Source: Caballeronia telluris
Lineage (GTDB): Bacteria; Pseudomonadota; Gammaproteobacteria; Burkholderiales; Burkholderiaceae
Direction of reading: 5' to 3'
Assembly: GCF_001544495.1 (NCBI RefSeq)
Contig: NZ_FCNZ02000005.1
Coordinates: 124,001-188,000 of the forward strand
Length of the DNA: 64,000 bases
The translations under genes were made by a program, and so were the position numbers. Below are positions 61,453 through 64,000 of the stretch, one piece after another (positions within the stretch are counted from its first letter, which is position 1; every line of letters starts with the position of its first letter). The notes below the pieces were generated by a model. It saw nothing but the letters and a program-made list of their open reading frames with translations. It had not been told where the DNA came from and ran no database searches.

Positions 61453-64000
61453 ATGTGGATAGTCAACGTTGCGCTGAAGCGGCCCTACACGTTCATCGTG
61501 ATGGCTATCATGATCCTGCTGGCGACGCCCTTCGTCTTGCTGACGACGCCCGTCGATGTGCTTCCGGACATCGACATTCCCGTGGTCAGCATCATCTGGA
61601 ACTACACGGGGCTTTCGGCGGAGGAGATGGCGAACCGCATCACGTCGGTGAACGAGCGCAGCCTCACGACGACCGTCAACGACATCGAGCACATCGAGTC
61701 GCAGTCGCTGCCCGGCATCGCGATCATCAAGCTGTTCCTGCAACCGACCGCGAACATCCAGACCGCCATCGCGCAGACGGTGGCCGTCGAACAGGCGCAG
61801 CTTCGGCAGATGCCGCCGGGCGCGACGCCACCGCTCGTCATCAGCTATTCCGCGTCGAGCATTCCGGTGATCCAGCTCGGGTTGTCGAGCCCGAAGCTCT
61901 CAGAGCAAGACCTCAACGACACGGCGCTCAACTTCCTGCGCCCGCAGCTCGTCACGATTCCGGGCGCGGCCGTGCCCTATCCCTATGGCGGCAAGACGCG
62001 CCTCATCTCGGTCGATCTGGATACGCGCGCGCTGCTCGCCAAGGACCTCACGCCTTCCGACGTGGTAAGCGCGGTGAACGCGCAGAACCTGATCCTGCCG
62101 ACCGGCACGGCGAAGATCGGGCCGAAGGAATACACGATCAACATGAACGGTTCGCCCGCGACCGTCGCGGGCCTGAACGACATTCCGGTGCGCACGCTCA
62201 ACGGCGCGACGACCTATCTGCGCGAGGTCGCCCACGTGCGCGACGGCTTCTCGCCGCAGACCAACATCGTCCGGCAGAACGGCCAGCGCGGCGTGCTGAT
62301 CTCGATCCTGAAGAACGGCAGTGCATCGACGCTTTCGATCGTCAACACCCTGCATGACCTGTTGCCCGGCGCACGGGCGGCCTTGCCGCCCGACCTCTCG
62401 ATCACCGCGCTCTTCGACCAGTCCGTGTTCGTCAAGGCTGCCGTGCAGGGCGTGGTGCGCGAAGCGCTGATCGCCGCCGCCCTCACGGCCGCGATGATCC
62501 TGCTCTTTCTCGGCAACTGGCGCAGCACCTGCATCATCGCAATCTCCATTCCGCTTTCCATTCTCTCCTCGTTGCTCGCGCTGCATGCGCTCGGGCAGAC
62601 GATCAACATCATGACGCTCGGCGGCCTCGCGCTCGCGGTCGGCATTCTCGTGGACGACGCGACGGTCACCATCGAGAACATCGAGCGGCATCTGCATCTC
62701 GGCACCGACCTTCACGAAGCGATTCTCGAAGGCGCGGGCGAGATCGCGGTGCCGGCGCTCGTCTCGACGCTTTGCATCTGCATCGTGTTCGTGCCGATGT
62801 TCTTCCTGACGGGCGTCGCGAAGTTCCTGTTCGTGCCGCTCGCGGAAGCGGTGGTGTTCGCGATGCTCGCTTCTTACGTGCTCTCGCGCACGCTCGTGCC
62901 CACGCTCGCGATGCTGCTGATGGGCCACGCGCACAAGCCGAAGGCGAACGCCCGACCCGGCCTCTTCACGCGCTTGCACAAGCGTTTCGATCGCGGCTTC
63001 GAGCGCATGCGCGGCGCGTACATCGTCATTCTGAGCAGCCTGCTCGTGCGTCGCCGCGTCTTCGCGAGTCTCTTTCTCGGCTTCTGCGTACTGTCGGCGG
63101 GACTCGTCTTCGTGCTTGGCGAAGACTTCTTCCCGAGCGTCGATGCAGGCGACATCCGCATGCACCTGCGCGCGCCGACCGGCACGCGCATCGAGGAAAC
63201 CGCGCGTCTCGCCGACGAAGTCGAGAAGGTCGTGCGCCAGATCGTTCCGCCGACCCAGCTTTCGACGATCCTCGACAACCTCGGTCTGCCCTATAGCGGC
63301 ATCAATCTGTCGTACAGCAACGCGGGCACAATCGGCACGCTCGACGGCGAGATACAGGTCGCGCTGACCCCGGATCACGAGCCGACCGAAAGCTACATCG
63401 ACAAGCTGCGCGAAGTCCTGCCGCAACGCTTTCCGGGCGTGGACTTCTTCTTCCAGCCCGCCGACATCGTCACGCAGATTCTCAACTTCGGCCTGCCCGC
63501 TGCCGTCGACGTGCAGATATCCGGCGCTAACCAGCAAGCGAATTTCCAGGTGGCGAGCAAGCTGATGAAGCAGGTGCGCATGATCCCTGGCACCGTCGAT
63601 ACACATATTCAGCAAAAGCTCGACGAGCCCGCCATCAATCTGCAAATGGACCGCACGCGTCTTCAGCAGCTCAACCTGAGCGCGAACAACGTCGCGCAGA
63701 ACGTGCTCATCTCGCTCTCCGGCAGCTCGCAAACCTCTCCCGGCTTCTGGTTCAACAGCAGGAACGGCGTCGAGTACAACCTCGCGGTGCAGACGCCGCA
63801 GTATCAGGTGTCGTCGATCGACGAACTGCTGCGCACGCCGGTCTCCGCCAGCGTCAACGGTCCCACGCAACTGCTCGGCAACCTCGTGCGCCTCAGTCCG
63901 CAGAACCAGTTCGCGGTGGTCACGCACTACAACATCAAGCCCGTGATCGATTTGTTCGTGAGCGTCGAAGGGCGCGATCTCGGCAGCGTCGCGCGGCAGG
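61453..64000 (+). CDS. RND efflux pump inner-membrane protein (cut by window end)
   Basis: The first 849 codons; the frame is still open at 64000. It begins MWIVNVALKRPYTFIVMAIM, the first span of RND pumps. The porter region includes TPVDVLPDIDIPVVSIIWNY. Spans 2-6 follow from about 330, and LALAVGILVDDATVTIENIE carries the paired Asp of the proton relay. The second porter loop begins near FVLGEDFFPSVDAGDIRMHL. No adaptor (membrane-fusion) gene precedes it, so that gene is probably downstream. The substrate is not readable from this part. Confidence 0.92.
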   Translation, partial: MWIVNVALKRPYTFIVMAIMILLATPFVLLTTPVDVLPDIDIPVVSIIWNYTGLSAEEMANRITSVNERSLTTTVNDIEHIESQSLPGIAIIKLFLQPTANIQTAIAQTVAVEQAQLRQMPPGATPPLVISYSASSIPVIQLGLSSPKLSEQDLNDTALNFLRPQLVTIPGAAVPYPYGGKTRLISVDLDTRALLAKDLTPSDVVSAVNAQNLILPTGTAKIGPKEYTINMNGSPATVAGLNDIPVRTLNGATTYLREVAHVRDGFSPQTNIVRQNGQRGVLISILKNGSASTLSIVNTLHDLLPGARAALPPDLSITALFDQSVFVKAAVQGVVREALIAAALTAAMILLFLGNWRSTCIIAISIPLSILSSLLALHALGQTINIMTLGGLALAVGILVDDATVTIENIERHLHLGTDLHEAILEGAGEIAVPALVSTLCICIVFVPMFFLTGVAKFLFVPLAEAVVFAMLASYVLSRTLVPTLAMLLMGHAHKPKANARPGLFTRLHKRFDRGFERMRGAYIVILSSLLVRRRVFASLFLGFCVLSAGLVFVLGEDFFPSVDAGDIRMHLRAPTGTRIEETARLADEVEKVVRQIVPPTQLSTILDNLGLPYSGINLSYSNAGTIGTLDGEIQVALTPDHEPTESYIDKLREVLPQRFPGVDFFFQPADIVTQILNFGLPAAVDVQISGANQQANFQVASKLMKQVRMIPGTVDTHIQQKLDEPAINLQMDRTRLQQLNLSANNVAQNVLISLSGSSQTSPGFWFNSRNGVEYNLAVQTPQYQVSSIDELLRTPVSASVNGPTQLLGNLVRLSPQNQFAVVTHYNIKPVIDLFVSVEGRDLGSVARQ

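Overview
The window looks like a chromosomal segment of a high-GC betaproteobacterium of the Burkholderiaceae, most like Caballeronia or Paraburkholderia. The reasons are the strong G/C bias at third codon positions, three small secreted DUF4148 proteins, a bifunctional-type pta/ackA/fabI cluster, a VgrG/Rhs type VI secretion island and a guanidine-carboxylase operon with its riboswitch. The genus is an inference from gene content and style. I saw no rRNA, tRNA, CRISPR array or insertion sequence.

Layout. 1-2213: end of a phosphate acetyltransferase, acetate kinase and enoyl-ACP reductase. 2260-12997 (minus): a type VI secretion effector island, read as vgrG, rhs with an LHH-type nuclease tip, a SUKH-type immunity gene, a frameshifted orphan rhs tip, two low-GC exported-protein genes and a PAAR gene. 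13140-17806: an HMG-CoA-lyase-like enzyme, a family III CoA-transferase and an MFS transporter with a divergent LysR regulator; this fits uptake and cleavage of a 3-hydroxy-3-methyl dicarboxylate such as citramalate. 17915-22310: an ABC/FtsX transporter with an AttH/CrtC-like partner. 22337-28508: a DnaQ-UvrC fusion nuclease, a TupA-like ATP-grasp protein, WrbA, and a PAS/GGDEF/EAL protein.

28723-39944 is a carbohydrate island. It has a polyol-type ABC importer, a SorC-family regulator, an L-xylulose-reductase-like SDR and a zinc dehydrogenase on the minus strand, with the importer ATPase divergent. Next come a LacI-family regulator broken by an in-frame amber codon, an RraA-family protein and a sugar-acid dehydratase whose promoter carries two LacI-like operators. 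40127-46854 holds assorted single genes: a monooxygenase-fold protein, a DUF3574 lipoprotein, a DMT exporter, a Na+/H+ antiporter, two glutathione S-transferases, and a catalase-like peroxidase coupled to a cytochrome b561. 47076-50519 holds two DUF4148 proteins, an ECF sigma factor flanked by two anti-sigma-like proteins, a tiny His/Cys-rich exported peptide and a 63-residue protein.

50778-60630 is a complete guanidine-nitrogen operon: guanidine-I (ykkC) riboswitch, three-part importer, two DUF1989 carboxyguanidine deiminase subunits, biotin-dependent guanidine carboxylase and allophanate hydrolase. Together they would import guanidine, carboxylate it, deiminate it to allophanate and release ammonia and CO2. 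The window ends with a third DUF4148 gene and the first 849 codons of an RND efflux pump.
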